DNA of 64,000 nucleotides from Arhodomonas aquaeolei DSM 8974 (lineage in GTDB: Bacteria; Pseudomonadota; Gammaproteobacteria; Nitrococcales; Nitrococcaceae), in contig NZ_KB894804.1 of the NCBI RefSeq assembly GCF_000374645.1, forward strand, positions 1 to 64,000. The letters are read 5' to 3'. The notes beneath the pieces are model-generated. The model saw only the letters and a list, made by a program, of their open reading frames with translations. It had not been told where the DNA came from and made no database searches. A program made the position numbers and the translations under genes. How positions within the stretch are numbered: the first letter of the stretch is position 1; each line of letters opens with the position of its first letter. Shown here piece after piece: positions 42,516 to 52,866 of this stretch.

Positions 42516-43858
42516 TGATGGCAATAAAGGACCACAACCCGGAGAACGCGCGCCGCGCGACGGTGGTCGGCCTCGGCGAGACCGGCTACGCCTGTGCGCG
42601 CCATCTCCGGCGCCAGGGCTGGCGGGTGGCGGTAACGGATACACGTGCCGAGCCGCCGTATGCGGCCCGGCTGCGTGACGAGCACCCGGAGATCATCCAG
42701 GCCGTCGGTGACCTCGATGCCGCGCTGCTGCGGGGGGGCGACACCGTGGTCCTGAGCCCCGGGGTCGATCCCAGGGTGCCGGCGATCGCCGCTGCCCGGG
42801 CCGCCGGCGTGGAGGTGATCGGCGAGATCGAGCTGTTCGCCCGCGCGGCCGAGGCCCCGGTGATCGCTGTCACCGGTTCCAACGGCAAGAGCACGGTAAC
42901 CACGCTCGTCGCCGCGATGATCCAGGAGGCGGGGCTGAATGCCGCGGCGGGCGGAAACCTGGGGCCTGCGGCGCTGGCACTGCTCGAGCGTCCGGTCCCG
43001 AACTATTACGTCCTCGAGCTCTCCAGTTTCCAGCTCGAGACCGTCACCAGCCTGGCGCCGGCGGCATCGGTGGTACTCAACGTCAGCGCCGATCACATGG
43101 ACCGCTACGACGGGCTGGGCGACTACGCGGCCACCAAGGCGCGGATCTACGAGCGCGCGGCGACCGCCGTGATCAACCGCGACGATCGGGTGGTCGCCGC
43201 CATGGCCCACGGTCCGCACTCCGTGGGCTTTACCACGGGGCGGCCGCAGGGCTGTGACTGGGGGATTGCCGACGGCCGTTTCACCCGCGGCCACAGCCCG
43301 TGCGCACCGGTGGAGGCGCTGGCGCTGCCGGGCACGCACAACCGTGCCAACGCCCTGGCCGCGCTGGCGCTGGGTGACGCCATCGGCCTGGCCTGGGCGG
43401 CGATGGCCCGCGCCCTGTCGCGTTACCGCGGGCTGCCGCACCGCATGGCGCACATCGCCCACGTGGCCGGTCGTGACTACTACGACGATTCCAAGGGCAC
43501 CAATGTCGGTGCCACGGTCTCCGCCGTCTCCGGGATCGCGCAGCCGCTGGTGCTCATCGCCGGCGGTCAGGGGAAGGACCAGGATTTCGCACCGCTGGCG
43601 GCGGCCCTGCGCGGCCGGGTTCGCGCTGCGGTGCTCATCGGCACCGATGCGGCGGCGATCGCGGCGGTGCTGGCGGATGTCTGCCCCGTGGAGACCGCGG
43701 TGGATATGGACGGGGCCGTGCACCGGGCGGCGGCACTGAGCCGTCCCGGGGACGCGGTGGTCCTGAGCCCGGCGTGCGCCAGCCAGGACATGTTCACGGA
43801 CTATGCCGAGCGCGGACGTGCGTTCCAGGCGTGCGTGGAGGGGCTGAGCCATGATTGA
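42515..43858 (+). CDS. murD: UDP-MurNAc-L-alanine:D-glutamate ligase MurD
   Basis: Adds D-glutamate to UDP-MurNAc-L-Ala. At 447 residues, an N-terminal Rossmann-like domain begins ATVVGLGETGYACARHL. The ATP loop TGSNGKSTVTTL is near 119, then NVSADHMDRY, HNRANALAAL and the C-terminal DDSKGTNVGAT follow. The ATG at 42515 overlaps the mraY TGA by one base, with a second ATG in the next codon. It overlaps ftsW by 8 nt. Confidence 0.96.
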   Translation: MMAIKDHNPENARRATVVGLGETGYACARHLRRQGWRVAVTDTRAEPPYAARLRDEHPEIIQAVGDLDAALLRGGDTVVLSPGVDPRVPAIAAARAAGVEVIGEIELFARAAEAPVIAVTGSNGKSTVTTLVAAMIQEAGLNAAAGGNLGPAALALLERPVPNYYVLELSSFQLETVTSLAPAASVVLNVSADHMDRYDGLGDYAATKARIYERAATAVINRDDRVVAAMAHGPHSVGFTTGRPQGCDWGIADGRFTRGHSPCAPVEALALPGTHNRANALAALALGDAIGLAWAAMARALSRYRGLPHRMAHIAHVAGRDYYDDSKGTNVGATVSAVSGIAQPLVLIAGGQGKDQDFAPLAAALRGRVRAAVLIGTDAAAIAAVLADVCPVETAVDMDGAVHRAAALSRPGDAVVLSPACASQDMFTDYAERGRAFQACVEGLSHD

Positions 43859-45041
43859 GCGCGCCCTGGCCCGATTCACGCCGCAGGGGCGGGATATCCC
43901 GGCCGCGCTGGACTGGCCGCTGGTGGCGACGGTGGGGGTGCTGCTGGTTTTCGGTCTGGTCATGGTCGCCTCGGCATCCATGGCCGTGGCCGAGCGCGAG
44001 ACCGGGGCCGCCCTCTCGCTGTTCTATCGCCAGGGGTTCTTTACCGTCATGGGGGTGATCGTCGTCACCCTCGGGCTGATGCTGGTCCGCACCACCGACC
44101 TGGAGGCGGCCGGACCGGGGCTGCTCGGCGTGAGCCTGCTGCTGCTGGTCGTCGTGCTGCTGCCCGGGGTCGGCCGCGAGGTCAACGGCGCGGTGCGCTG
44201 GCTGCCCCTCGGTGTGGTCAACCTGCAGGTCTCCGAAGTCGCCAAGCTCGGGGTGCTGATCTATCTCGCCGGCTATGTGGTACGCCGGGGCGAGGCACTG
44301 CGCACACGCTTCAGCGGATTCCTGGTGCCGGTGGCGATCCTGGCGCTGGTGGCGGGCCTGCTGCTCATGGAGCCGGATTTCGGCGGCGCCGCGGTGATCC
44401 TCGCCACCGGTGCGGTGGTGCTGTTCCTGGGCGGGGCGCCGCTGTCCCGCATGCTGCTGCTGGCCGCCCTGGGCGTCATTGCCGCGGCCGGGCTGATCGT
44501 CAGCTCGCCGTACCGCTGGGAGCGACTGACCGGCTTTCTCAACCCCTGGGCGGACCCGTTCGACAGCGGTTTCCAGCTCACCCAGGCGCTCATCGCGGTG
44601 GGCCGCGGCGGCTGGTTCGGGGTGGGGCTCGGCAACAGCGTGCAGAAGCTGTTCTATCTGCCCGAGGCGCACACGGACTTCCTCTTCTCCGTGCTCGCCG
44701 AGGAGCTCGGCGTCCTCGGCGTGACGGCGGTGGTGGCGCTGTTCACGTTCATGGTCTGGCGCATCCTGCGCATCGGCGTGGCTGCGTTCAACGAGGGCCG
44801 GCCGTTCGGCGCGTACGTATGCTGGGGCGTCGGCTTCTGGCTGGGGGCGCAGGCGTTCATCAACATGGGCGTGAACCTCGGCCTGCTGCCGACCAAGGGC
44901 CTGACCCTGCCGCTGATGAGCTATGGCGGGAGCAGCCTGGTCGTCACCCTCGCCGCTGTGGGGCTCGTGCTCCGGGTCGACTGGGAGCGTCGGGCCGCGG
45001 CGGCCGCGGCCACGGACGAGCCGGGGAGGGTCGCGGCATGA
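43851..45041 (+). CDS. ftsW: Septal peptidoglycan glycosyltransferase FtsW
   Basis: SEDS-family polymerase that makes septal glycan strands with FtsI. At 396 residues there are ten or so membrane segments. Conserved SEDS features include REVNGAVRWLPLG, LLMEPDFGGAAV and, near the C-terminus, GLLPTKGLTLPLMSYGGSS. The ATG at 43851 overlaps murD by 8 nt; its stop forms an ATGA junction with murG. Confidence 0.96.
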   Translation: MIERALARFTPQGRDIPAALDWPLVATVGVLLVFGLVMVASASMAVAERETGAALSLFYRQGFFTVMGVIVVTLGLMLVRTTDLEAAGPGLLGVSLLLLVVVLLPGVGREVNGAVRWLPLGVVNLQVSEVAKLGVLIYLAGYVVRRGEALRTRFSGFLVPVAILALVAGLLLMEPDFGGAAVILATGAVVLFLGGAPLSRMLLLAALGVIAAAGLIVSSPYRWERLTGFLNPWADPFDSGFQLTQALIAVGRGGWFGVGLGNSVQKLFYLPEAHTDFLFSVLAEELGVLGVTAVVALFTFMVWRILRIGVAAFNEGRPFGAYVCWGVGFWLGAQAFINMGVNLGLLPTKGLTLPLMSYGGSSLVVTLAAVGLVLRVDWERRAAAAAATDEPGRVAA

Positions 45042-46114
45042 CGGCGCCCGTGATCATCACCGCCGGCGGTACCGGCGGCCACGTGTTCCCGGCCCTGGCG
45101 GTGGCGGAGGCCTTGCGCGAGGCGGATGTTCTGGTGGTGTGGATGGGCACGCCCCACGGGCTGGAGGCGCGGGTGGCCGGCAATGCTGGCATCCCCTTCG
45201 AGCCGGTGACCGTGCGCGCGCTGCGCGGCCGCGGCCTGCGGGACACGCTGACCGCGCCATGGATGCTCCTGCGGGCGCTGCTCCAGGCGCTCGCCGCGGT
45301 GCGGCGGCGCTCGCCGCGCGCGGTACTCGGCATGGGCGGCTATGCCAGCGGGCCGGGGGCGATCGCCGCCTGGCTCCTGCGCCGGCCGCTGATCATCCAT
45401 GAGCAGAACGCCGTCGCCGGCATGACCAACCAGCGCCTCGCCCGGATGGCGGCGCAGGTGCTCACCGGTTTCGACCGTCCGTTCCCGGGGGCGCCGGCAG
45501 CGCGCTTCGTGGGCAACCCGGTACGCGCCGCGGTCGCCGCGGTGGCGCCGCCGCAGGAGCGTCTCGCCGGCCGCGAGGGACCGGTGCGGGTGCTGGTGCT
45601 CGGCGGCAGCCTCGGTGCCCGGGCCCTCAACGAGACCGTGCCCCGCGTGCTTGCGGGCCTGCCGGGCGGGGTGCGCCCTGAGGTCCGGCACCAGGCCGGC
45701 GAACGCACCCTCGCGGTCGCCCGCCAGGCCTACGAGCAGGCGGAAGTGGACGCCGAGGTCATGCCGTTCATCGAGGACATGGCCGCCGCCTACGCCTGGG
45801 CGGACCTGGTGATCTGCCGCGCCGGTGCGCTCACGGTCGCGGAGCTCGCTGCGGCGGGCTGCGCGGCGGTGCTGGTGCCGTATCCGTACGCGGTGGACGA
45901 CCACCAGGCGGCGAATGCGGCGTTCCTGGTGGACGCGGGGGCGGCCTTCATGCTGCGCGAGCCGGAGCTCGCGCGGGGGGCGCTGGAGCGGGTGCTCTCG
46001 GAACTGCTTGGCGACCGCGATCGTCTTCGCGCCATGGCCGTCCGGGCCCGGGAGAAGGGCCGGCCGGATGCGGCGCGCGCGGTGGCGGATGTCTGTCTGG
46101 AGGTAGGGGCATGA
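45038..46114 (+). CDS. murG: Lipid II synthase MurG (GlcNAc transferase)
   Basis: Adds GlcNAc to lipid I on the inner face of the cytoplasmic membrane. At 358 residues it is a GT-B glycosyltransferase. The N-terminal [20 protein letters not shown] is the G-loop, with HEQNAVAG and GNPVR in the middle and the UDP-GlcNAc site [15 protein letters not shown] in the C-terminal domain. The ATG at 45038 overlaps the ftsW stop. It is followed by murC with an ATGA overlap. Confidence 0.97.
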   Translation: MTAPVIITAGGTGGHVFPALAVAEALREADVLVVWMGTPHGLEARVAGNAGIPFEPVTVRALRGRGLRDTLTAPWMLLRALLQALAAVRRRSPRAVLGMGGYASGPGAIAAWLLRRPLIIHEQNAVAGMTNQRLARMAAQVLTGFDRPFPGAPAARFVGNPVRAAVAAVAPPQERLAGREGPVRVLVLGGSLGARALNETVPRVLAGLPGGVRPEVRHQAGERTLAVARQAYEQAEVDAEVMPFIEDMAAAYAWADLVICRAGALTVAELAAAGCAAVLVPYPYAVDDHQAANAAFLVDAGAAFMLREPELARGALERVLSELLGDRDRLRAMAVRAREKGRPDAARAVADVCLEVGA

Positions 46115-47559
46115 GCGATATGCCGCAGGGTGCCATGGACCCGAACGCGCCGGGCGCGATGGGCCGGGTGCGACACCTGCATTTCGTGGGTATCGGTGGC
46201 GCCGGTATGGGCGGCATCGCCGAGGTGCTGTGCAACCTCGGCTATACGGTCACCGGCTCGGATCTGCGCGAGAATGCGATCACGCGCCGGCTGGCCGGTC
46301 TCGGGGTGACGGTCTACATCGGTCACGACGCCGGTCACGTCGCCGCCGCGGACGCGGTGGTGATCAGCTCCGCGGTGGGCGAGGACAACCCGGAGGTGCA
46401 GGCGGCGCGGCGCCGTCGGCTGCCGGTGGTGCCCCGCGCGGAGATGCTCGCGGAGCTGATGCGTTTCCGCTTCGGGATCGCGGTTGCCGGCACCCACGGC
46501 AAGACCACGACCACCAGCCTGGTGGCGAGCATCCTCGCCGAGGGTGGCCAGGACCCGACCTTCGTCATCGGTGGCCGGCTCAACAGCGCGGCCAGTCACG
46601 CCCGTCTCGGCGCCGGGCGCTACCTGGTGGCGGAGGCGGACGAGAGCGACGCCTCGTTCCTCTACCTCAAGCCGATGATCGCGGCGGTGACCAATGTCGA
46701 CGCCGACCATCTCGGCACCTACGAGGGCGATTTCCAGCGCCTGCGCGGGACGTTCCTGGAGTTCCTGCACCACCTGCCCTTCTACGGACTGGCGGTGATG
46801 TGCATCGACGACCCGCAGGTGCGCGAGCTCGTGGACCGGGTGACCTGCCCGGTACGGACCTACGGCTTCGCCGAGGACGCCGACGTGCGCGCCACCGATA
46901 TCCGTCAGGACGGCATCGCCACGCGCTTCACGGTCACCGTGGAGGACGGCGAGCCCTTCGAGGTTACGCTCAACCTGCCCGGCCGGCATAACGCCCAGAA
47001 CGCGCTGGCGGCGATCGCCATCGCCGCCGAGCTGGAGATCCCGCAGGAGGCGATGCAGCGGGCGCTGGCGCACTTCCAGGGCATCGGCCGGCGTTTCCAG
47101 GTCTACGGTGAGCTGGCGCTGCCCGGCGGCCGCGCGCTGCTGGTGGACGACTATGCCCATCACCCGCGGGAGATCGCCGCGGTGATCCACGCGGTGCGTG
47201 AGGGCTGGCCCGGGCGGCGACTGGTGGTGGCGTTCCAGCCGCACCGCTACAGCCGCACCCAGGAGCTGTTCGACGAGTTCGCGCGGGCGCTCTCGGAGGC
47301 GGACGCGCTGCTGATCAGCGAGGTCTACGCCGCCGGCGAGGCGCCGCTGCCCGGTGTCGACGGCGCCTCGCTGTGCCGGGCCGTGCGTGCCCGGGGCCAG
47401 GTGAATCCGGTGTTCGCCGCGGATGTCGAGGAGCTGGGTGCGCTGGTCCCGGACGTGGTCCGGGACGGCGACCTGCTGATCACCCTGGGCGCGGGCAGCA
47501 TCGGCGGCGTCGCGCCGGCGCTGGTCGCCCGGTTCGGTGACGGGGAGGAGCGCGCATGA
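46111..47559 (+). CDS. murC: UDP-MurNAc:L-alanine ligase MurC
   Basis: Adds the first amino acid to UDP-MurNAc. At 482 residues, the N-terminal domain begins [19 protein letters not shown]. The ATP loop [12 protein letters not shown] is near residue 128, and later motifs include [20 protein letters not shown] and [10 protein letters not shown]. The first 17 residues ([17 protein letters not shown]) are an unconserved extension. It is followed by murB with an ATGA overlap. Confidence 0.97.
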   Translation: MSDMPQGAMDPNAPGAMGRVRHLHFVGIGGAGMGGIAEVLCNLGYTVTGSDLRENAITRRLAGLGVTVYIGHDAGHVAAADAVVISSAVGEDNPEVQAARRRRLPVVPRAEMLAELMRFRFGIAVAGTHGKTTTTSLVASILAEGGQDPTFVIGGRLNSAASHARLGAGRYLVAEADESDASFLYLKPMIAAVTNVDADHLGTYEGDFQRLRGTFLEFLHHLPFYGLAVMCIDDPQVRELVDRVTCPVRTYGFAEDADVRATDIRQDGIATRFTVTVEDGEPFEVTLNLPGRHNAQNALAAIAIAAELEIPQEAMQRALAHFQGIGRRFQVYGELALPGGRALLVDDYAHHPREIAAVIHAVREGWPGRRLVVAFQPHRYSRTQELFDEFARALSEADALLISEVYAAGEAPLPGVDGASLCRAVRARGQVNPVFAADVEELGALVPDVVRDGDLLITLGAGSIGGVAPALVARFGDGEERA

Positions 47560-48449
47560 CCCGCACGGCCGGCCAGCTCCTGCACGACGAGCCCATGGCC
47601 CGGCATACCTCGTGGCGGGTCGGGGGGCCGGCGGAGTGGCTCTACCGCCCGGCGGATGCGGACGACCTGTGCCGTTTCCTCGCCGCGCTGCCGGCGGACA
47701 CGCCGGTGCACTGGGTGGGGCTCGGCAGCAACCTGCTGGTCCGCGACGGAGGGCTGCCGGGTGTCGTCATCCAGGCCGGCCGCGGGCTGGCGGGGCTGGA
47801 TGTGGAGGCCTCCGGCGAGGTAACGGCCGGGGCCGGGGTGCCCTGTGCCAAGCTCGCCCGGGCCTGCGGGCGGGCAGGGCTGGTGGGTGCGGAGTTCTTT
47901 GCGGGCATCCCGGGGATGCTCGGTGGCGCGCTGACCATGAATGCCGGGGCGTGGGGCGGCGAGACCTGGGCCCACGTGCTCGAGGTCGAGACCGTCGACC
48001 ACGCCGGCGGGCGGCGCTGGCGGGCGTGCTCGGAGTTCGAGATCGGATACCGCAGTGTGGCCGGTCCGACGGGCGAGTGGTTCCTGGGGGCGCGTCTCGC
48101 ATTCGCCCCGGGGGGCGACAACGCCGCGCTCGCCGATCGGGTGCGCGAGCTTCTCGCCGAGCGCGCGGCGCGCCAACCCATGGGGCAGGCGAGCTGCGGC
48201 TCGGTGTTCCGCAACCCGCCCGGGGATCACGCCGCGCGGCTGATCGAGGCGGCGGGCCTGAAGGGCCATGCCATCGGCGGTGCGCGGGTCAGCGACAAAC
48301 ACGCGAACTTCATCATCAACACCGGCGAGGCCACCGCGGCGGACATAGAAACGCTGATCGGTCATGTCGCCGCGTGCGTGCGCGAGCGCTTCGGTGTCTC
48401 GCTGCAGCCGGAGGTACGCATCATCGGGGAGGAGGCGCGTCATGACTGA
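47556..48449 (+). CDS. murB: UDP-N-acetylenolpyruvoylglucosamine reductase MurB
   Basis: FAD enzyme that reduces the MurA product to UDP-MurNAc. At 297 residues it is the short type II form, without the extra fold of E. coli MurB. Motifs include [26 protein letters not shown] and [19 protein letters not shown], then [24 protein letters not shown]. Unlike E. coli, this cluster carries murB between murC and ddl. It overlaps ddl by 8 nt. Confidence 0.96.
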   Translation: MTRTAGQLLHDEPMARHTSWRVGGPAEWLYRPADADDLCRFLAALPADTPVHWVGLGSNLLVRDGGLPGVVIQAGRGLAGLDVEASGEVTAGAGVPCAKLARACGRAGLVGAEFFAGIPGMLGGALTMNAGAWGGETWAHVLEVETVDHAGGRRWRACSEFEIGYRSVAGPTGEWFLGARLAFAPGGDNAALADRVRELLAERAARQPMGQASCGSVFRNPPGDHAARLIEAAGLKGHAIGGARVSDKHANFIINTGEATAADIETLIGHVAACVRERFGVSLQPEVRIIGEEARHD

Positions 48450-49383
48450 GCATACGTGGCAGAGCGCCGCCGATGCGGGCCGGGTGGCCGTGCTCATGGG
48501 CGGCTGGTCCGCCGAGCGCGATATCTCGCTCAAGAGTGGGGCGGCGATCCTGGAGGCGCTGCGCGGCCGCGGCGTCGATGCCCATGCCTTCGACCCGCGC
48601 GACCGGGCACTGCCGGACCTGCTCGGCTTCGACCGCGCCCTGGTCGCGCTGCACGGGCGCGGCGGCGAGGACGGTGCCATTCAGGGCGCCCTCGAGACCC
48701 TGGGCATCCCCTACACGGGTAGTGGGGTGCTCGGCTCGGCGGTGGCGATGGACAAGCTGCGCACCAAGCTCATCTGGCGCGGCCTGGACCTGGCGACGCC
48801 GCCGTTCCGCATGCTCGGCCACGCCACCGACTGGGACGGCGTGGTCGACGAGCTGGGCCTGCCGCTGATGGTCAAGCCGGCGAACGAGGGCTCGAGCCTG
48901 GGCATGTCCCGGGTGGGCGAGCGCGACGGTCTGGAGGCGGCCTGGATCCGGGCCGCGGACTACGACACCGCGGTGTTCGCCGAGCGCTGGATCACCGGCG
49001 AGGAATACACCGTCGCGGTCCTCGACGGCGAGTGCCTGCCGGCGATCCGTATCGAGTCGGCCCGCGGGTTCTACGACTTCGACGCCAAGTATGTCGCCGA
49101 GGATACCCGCATGCACTGCCCCTGCGGTCTGCCGGCGGACACCGAGCGGGCCCTGGGCGAACTGGCGCTGTCCGCCTTCGAGGCGACGGGAGCCGAAGGC
49201 TGGGGGCGCGTGGACCTGATGCGCGACGGCGACGGGCGGTTCTGGCTGCTCGAGGTCAACACCGTGCCGGGCATGACCGACCACTCCCTGGTACCCGCGG
49301 CGGCGCGGGTGGCCGGGCTGGACATGGGTGAGCTGGTCTGGCGGATCCTTGCCACCAGCCGCGCGAGGGGCGGGGAGCGATGA
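48442..49383 (+). CDS. ddl: D-alanine:D-alanine ligase Ddl
   Basis: Makes the D-Ala-D-Ala dipeptide used by MurF. At 313 residues it is an ATP-grasp enzyme. Features are VAVLMGGWSAERDISLKSG at the N-terminus, LHGRGGEDGAIQGALE, PLMVKPANEGSSLG, and the metal-binding LLEVNTVPGMTDHSLVP near the C-terminus. The ATG at 48442 (MTEHTWQSA) starts just inside the murB end. It overlaps ftsQ by 4 nt. Confidence 0.97.
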   Translation: MTEHTWQSAADAGRVAVLMGGWSAERDISLKSGAAILEALRGRGVDAHAFDPRDRALPDLLGFDRALVALHGRGGEDGAIQGALETLGIPYTGSGVLGSAVAMDKLRTKLIWRGLDLATPPFRMLGHATDWDGVVDELGLPLMVKPANEGSSLGMSRVGERDGLEAAWIRAADYDTAVFAERWITGEEYTVAVLDGECLPAIRIESARGFYDFDAKYVAEDTRMHCPCGLPADTERALGELALSAFEATGAEGWGRVDLMRDGDGRFWLLEVNTVPGMTDHSLVPAAARVAGLDMGELVWRILATSRARGGER

Positions 49384-50165
49384 GCGCGGTCATGGGCATG
49401 AACGGGCCGGTCGGCGTCGACGGCGGCGCCGGCCGGCGGCGGACACCGACGCGATGGCTCGTCGGTGCGGTGCTGGCCGTGATGGTCGCCGCCGGCGCGT
49501 CGCTGTTCTGGTCGCACCTGCGCCGCAGTGACCCGTTTCCCGTCCAGGCGGTGCGTCTGGAGGGCGACCTGGCCCACGTGGCGGACGCGGACCTGCGTGC
49601 CGCCGTGGCGCCGCACCTGGGTGACGGTCTGCTGTTCGTGGACCTGGACGCCATCCGCGACGCGGTAACCGCCCTGCCGTGGGTCGCCAGCGCCGCGGTC
49701 TGGCGGGTCTGGCCCACCGGGCTGCGGATCCGCGTGCAGGAGCACGAGCCCATCGCCGCCTGGGGCGAGCGTGGCGTGCTCTCCGCCAAGGGCGAGCGTT
49801 TCACTCCGCCGCAGCGTCCCGAGGGACTGCCGCAGCTCGGCGGGCCGGCGGGTAGCGCGTCGCTGGTGTGGGCGCGCTTCGAGCAGCTGCGCGAGGCCCT
49901 GGGCGAGCTGGGCCGGCCGGTGGCCCTGACCCTGGACAAGCGCCGCGCCTGGGTCGCGCGGCTGGACAACGGCATGCGCCTGCGTTTCGGGCGGGACGAC
50001 TTCGACGAGCGCCTGCAGCGGCTGCTCGCAGCGTGGCCGGCGGTGCAACGCCGCGCCGGTGACCGCGCCATTGCCGCCGTGGATCTGCGCTACCCGAACG
50101 GCCTGGCGGTGGAATGGGGACCGCCGGCCTCGGAACCGACAACCGGAGGGGATTCCAAGCGATGA
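49380..50165 (+). CDS. ftsQ: Cell division protein FtsQ
   Basis: Bitopic divisome scaffold linking early and late division proteins. At 261 residues, a cytoplasmic tail of about 25 residues is followed by one membrane segment (about 23-45, WLVGAVLAVMVAAGASLFW). A POTRA domain follows (about 50-120, starting PVQAVRLEGDLAHV), with LPWVASAAVWRVWPTGLRIRVQEHEPIAAW, and then the FtsQ C-terminal domain. The ATG forms an ATGA overlap with ddl and the stop overlaps ftsA. Confidence 0.95.
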   Translation: MSAVMGMNGPVGVDGGAGRRRTPTRWLVGAVLAVMVAAGASLFWSHLRRSDPFPVQAVRLEGDLAHVADADLRAAVAPHLGDGLLFVDLDAIRDAVTALPWVASAAVWRVWPTGLRIRVQEHEPIAAWGERGVLSAKGERFTPPQRPEGLPQLGGPAGSASLVWARFEQLREALGELGRPVALTLDKRRAWVARLDNGMRLRFGRDDFDERLQRLLAAWPAVQRRAGDRAIAAVDLRYPNGLAVEWGPPASEPTTGGDSKR

Positions 50166-51409
50166 GTCGCAAGCAGGACAGCAATCTGCTGGTGGGCCTG
50201 GACGTGGGCACCTCGAAGGTGGTCGCCATCGTCGGTGCGCTCAAGGATACCGGCGAGCTGGAGGTCGTGGGCATCGGCTCGCATCCCTCGCGGGGGATGA
50301 AGAAGGGCGTGGTGGTCAACATCGAGTCCACCGTGCAGTCCATCCAGCGCGCGGTGGAGGAGGCCGAGCTGATGGCCGGCTGCGAGATCCACTCGGTCTA
50401 CGCCGGCATCGCGGGCTCCCACGTGCGCTCCCTGAACTCCCACGGGATCGTCGCCATCCGGGATCGCGAGGTCTCCCAGGGGGACGTGGACCGCGTCATC
50501 GACGCTGCCCGCGCGGTCGCCATCCCGGCGGACCAGCGCATCATCCATATCCTGCCCCAGGAATTCATCATCGACAGCCAGGAGGGCATCCGTGAGCCCG
50601 TGGGCATGTCCGGGGTGCGCCTGGAGGCGAAGGTGCACATGGTCACGGGCGCGGTCAGCGCGGCGCAGAACATCGTCAAGTGCGTGCGCCGCTGCGGGCT
50701 GGACGTCGACGACATCATCCTCGAGCAGCTCGCCTCCGCGCAGGCGGTTCTCACCGAGGACGAGAAGGAGCTCGGCGTGTGCCTGGTGGACATCGGCGGC
50801 GGCACCACCGACATCGCGGTATTCACCGAGGGCGCGATCCGGCACACCGCCGTTATCCCCATCGCCGGCGACCAGGTCACCAACGACATCGCCGTGGCGC
50901 TGCGTACCCCCACGCAGCACGCCGAGGAGATCAAGGTGAAGTACGCCTGCGCGCTCTCCCAGCTCGCGAGTCCGGAGGAGACCATAGAGGTCCCCTCGGT
51001 GGGCGACCGGCCCCCGAGGCGGCTCTCGCGCCAGACCCTCGCGGAGGTGATCGAACCCCGCTACGAGGAGCTGATGACGCTGGTGCAGAACGAGTTGCGG
51101 CGCAGCGGCTTCGAGGACCTCATGGCCGCGGGCGTCGTGCTCACGGGCGGGAGCTCGAAGATGGAGGGCGCCGTGGAGCTCGCCGAGGAAGTCTTCCACA
51201 TGCCGGTGCGCCTGGGTCTGCCCCAGGGTGTCACCGGTCTCACCGACGTCGTGCGCAATCCCATCCACGCGACAGGAACGGGGTTGCTGCTTTTCGGCAG
51301 CCGGCAGCGCCACGCCGGGCATGGACTCCCCGCCGACGAGACGGCGGAGGGTGGCGCATTCAACCAGCTTTGGACGCGCATGAAGGGGTGGTTCCAGGGG
51401 AATCTTTGA
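50162..51409 (+). CDS. ftsA: Cell division protein FtsA
   Basis: Actin-like ATPase that anchors FtsZ to the membrane. At 415 residues, the nucleotide-binding segments are LLVGLDVGTSKVVAIVG, VCLVDIGGGTTDIAVF and VVLTGGSSKMEG. The C-terminal amphipathic membrane-targeting helix is FNQLWTRMKGWFQGNL. The region between RQRHAGHG and GGAFN is a short variable linker. The ATG at 50162 overlaps the ftsQ stop. It is followed by ftsZ after 59 nt. Confidence 0.97.
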   Translation: MSRKQDSNLLVGLDVGTSKVVAIVGALKDTGELEVVGIGSHPSRGMKKGVVVNIESTVQSIQRAVEEAELMAGCEIHSVYAGIAGSHVRSLNSHGIVAIRDREVSQGDVDRVIDAARAVAIPADQRIIHILPQEFIIDSQEGIREPVGMSGVRLEAKVHMVTGAVSAAQNIVKCVRRCGLDVDDIILEQLASAQAVLTEDEKELGVCLVDIGGGTTDIAVFTEGAIRHTAVIPIAGDQVTNDIAVALRTPTQHAEEIKVKYACALSQLASPEETIEVPSVGDRPPRRLSRQTLAEVIEPRYEELMTLVQNELRRSGFEDLMAAGVVLTGGSSKMEGAVELAEEVFHMPVRLGLPQGVTGLTDVVRNPIHATGTGLLLFGSRQRHAGHGLPADETAEGGAFNQLWTRMKGWFQGNL

Positions 51410-51468
51410 CGAGGCACGGGTAGAGCAGAACAACAGCTGAAACGCTGCGAATGGAAAGGAGACGCGAC

Positions 51469-52623
51469 ATGAAATTCGAGCTCATGGATTCGTTCAGCCA
51501 GAACGCCGTAATCAAGGTGATCGGTGTCGGCGGCGGTGGCGGCAACGCCGTCCAGCACATGGTGTCCGCCGACGTCGAGGGCGTGGACTTCATCTGCGCC
51601 AACACCGACGCCCAGGCACTGCGCAACACCTCCGCGAAGACCACGCTCCAGCTCGGGGCGAACATCACCAAGGGCCTCGGCGCCGGCGCCGACCCGACGG
51701 TGGGCCGCGAGGCCGCGATGGAGGACCGCGACCGCATCGCCGAGGTCCTTGACGGGGCCGACATGGTCTTCATTACCGCCGGCATGGGTGGTGGCACCGG
51801 CACCGGGGCGGCGCCGGTGGTCGCCGAGGTCGCCAAGGAGATGAACATCCTCACGGTCGCCGTGGTGACCAAGCCGTTCCCCTTCGAGGGCGGCAAGCGT
51901 CTGGGCGTCGCGCAGGAGGGCATCAAGGAGCTCGGCCGCCAGGTCGACTCGCTGATCACCATCCCCAACGAGAAGCTGCTCTCGGTGCTGGGCAAGGAGC
52001 TGACGCTGCTTAACGCCTTCAAATCCGCGAACGACGTGCTTCTCGGTGCGGTCAAGGGCATCGCCGAGCTGATCACCCGCCCCGGGCTGATCAACGTCGA
52101 CTTCGCCGACGTGCGCACGATCATGTCCGAGATGGGCATGGCCGTGATGGGCTCGGGCTACGCCTCCGGGGAAGGCCGTGCACGCGAGGCCGCGGAGCGG
52201 GCCATCGCTTCGCCACTGCTCGAGGACACCAACATCTCCGGCGCCCGGGGCATTCTGGTCAACGTCACCGCCGGCATGGATCTGTCCATCGGCGAGTTCG
52301 AGGAGGTCGGCAACACGGTCAAGGAGTTCTCCTCCGACGACGCGACGGTGGTCGTGGGCACCGTCATCGACCCGGAGCTCGAGAACGAACTGCGCGTGAC
52401 GGTGGTTGCCACCGGCCTCGGTGCCGGCCAGCCCGCCGCCGAGACGCCGGCGGAGGCGCCCCGCACGGTCGCGCGGTCTTCGACCGGCGAGGTGGACTAC
52501 CAGCAGCTCGATCGTCCGACGGTGATTCGCAAGAAGGCGGCCAATGACCGGCCGTCGGGCCAGGACGAGGGCGACATGGACTATCTCGACATCCCGGCCT
52601 TCCTGCGCCGCCAGGCGGACTAG
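51469..52623 (+). CDS. ftsZ: Cell division GTPase FtsZ
   Basis: Tubulin-like GTPase that forms the Z ring. At 384 residues, the GTP-binding signature GGGTGTG is at 107-113 and the catalytic T7 loop lies in the [11 protein letters not shown] segment. A short acidic linker precedes the conserved C-terminal peptide [12 protein letters not shown], the binding site for ZipA and FtsA. The ATG at 51469 is chosen over an ATG six codons upstream because AAAGGAG lies 9-15 nt before it. It is followed by a 10-bp GC hairpin and lpxC. Confidence 0.98.
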   Translation: MKFELMDSFSQNAVIKVIGVGGGGGNAVQHMVSADVEGVDFICANTDAQALRNTSAKTTLQLGANITKGLGAGADPTVGREAAMEDRDRIAEVLDGADMVFITAGMGGGTGTGAAPVVAEVAKEMNILTVAVVTKPFPFEGGKRLGVAQEGIKELGRQVDSLITIPNEKLLSVLGKELTLLNAFKSANDVLLGAVKGIAELITRPGLINVDFADVRTIMSEMGMAVMGSGYASGEGRAREAAERAIASPLLEDTNISGARGILVNVTAGMDLSIGEFEEVGNTVKEFSSDDATVVVGTVIDPELENELRVTVVATGLGAGQPAAETPAEAPRTVARSSTGEVDYQQLDRPTVIRKKAANDRPSGQDEGDMDYLDIPAFLRRQAD

Positions 52624-52671
52624 GCGGCGGGCCGGCTCGAATTGTCCTGAGTGTCGTCTCTCCGAGCGCTT

Positions 52672-52697
52672 GGCCGGGTCCCCTTGCGGACCCGGCC
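52672..52697 (+). repeat. Hairpin between ftsZ and lpxC
   Basis: GGCCGGGTCC (52672-52681) and GGACCCGGCC (52688-52697) form a perfect 10-bp stem with a 6-nt loop in the 243-nt gap. It is followed by CGTTCTGGGGG, not a T tract, so it is not a standard terminator; partial attenuation or RNA stabilisation is possible. Confidence 0.6.
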
Positions 52698-52738
52698 CGT
52701 TCTGGGGGAAGAGAACGAAACTCGTTCCCTTCCAGGTG

Positions 52739-52744
52739 TACAAT
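52739..52744 (+). promoter_or_regulatory. Possible -10 element for lpxC
   Basis: TACAAT (52739-52744, 5/6 match) lies in a local AT-rich stretch about 120 nt before the lpxC ATG. No clear -35 hexamer at 16-18 nt spacing is seen. An own promoter for lpxC would be reasonable, since it is separated from ftsZ by a hairpin. Confidence 0.35.
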
Positions 52745-52866
52745 TATGGACCGGTCTGTTAAATTAGCGTGATTATGTGTCTGCGTAATGTATCGGGCCG
52801 CATCTGCGTACGCGCCGGCACGGATGTCCCTCTCCACCGCGGCGCCACCGGGGGAAGCTCAAGCGA

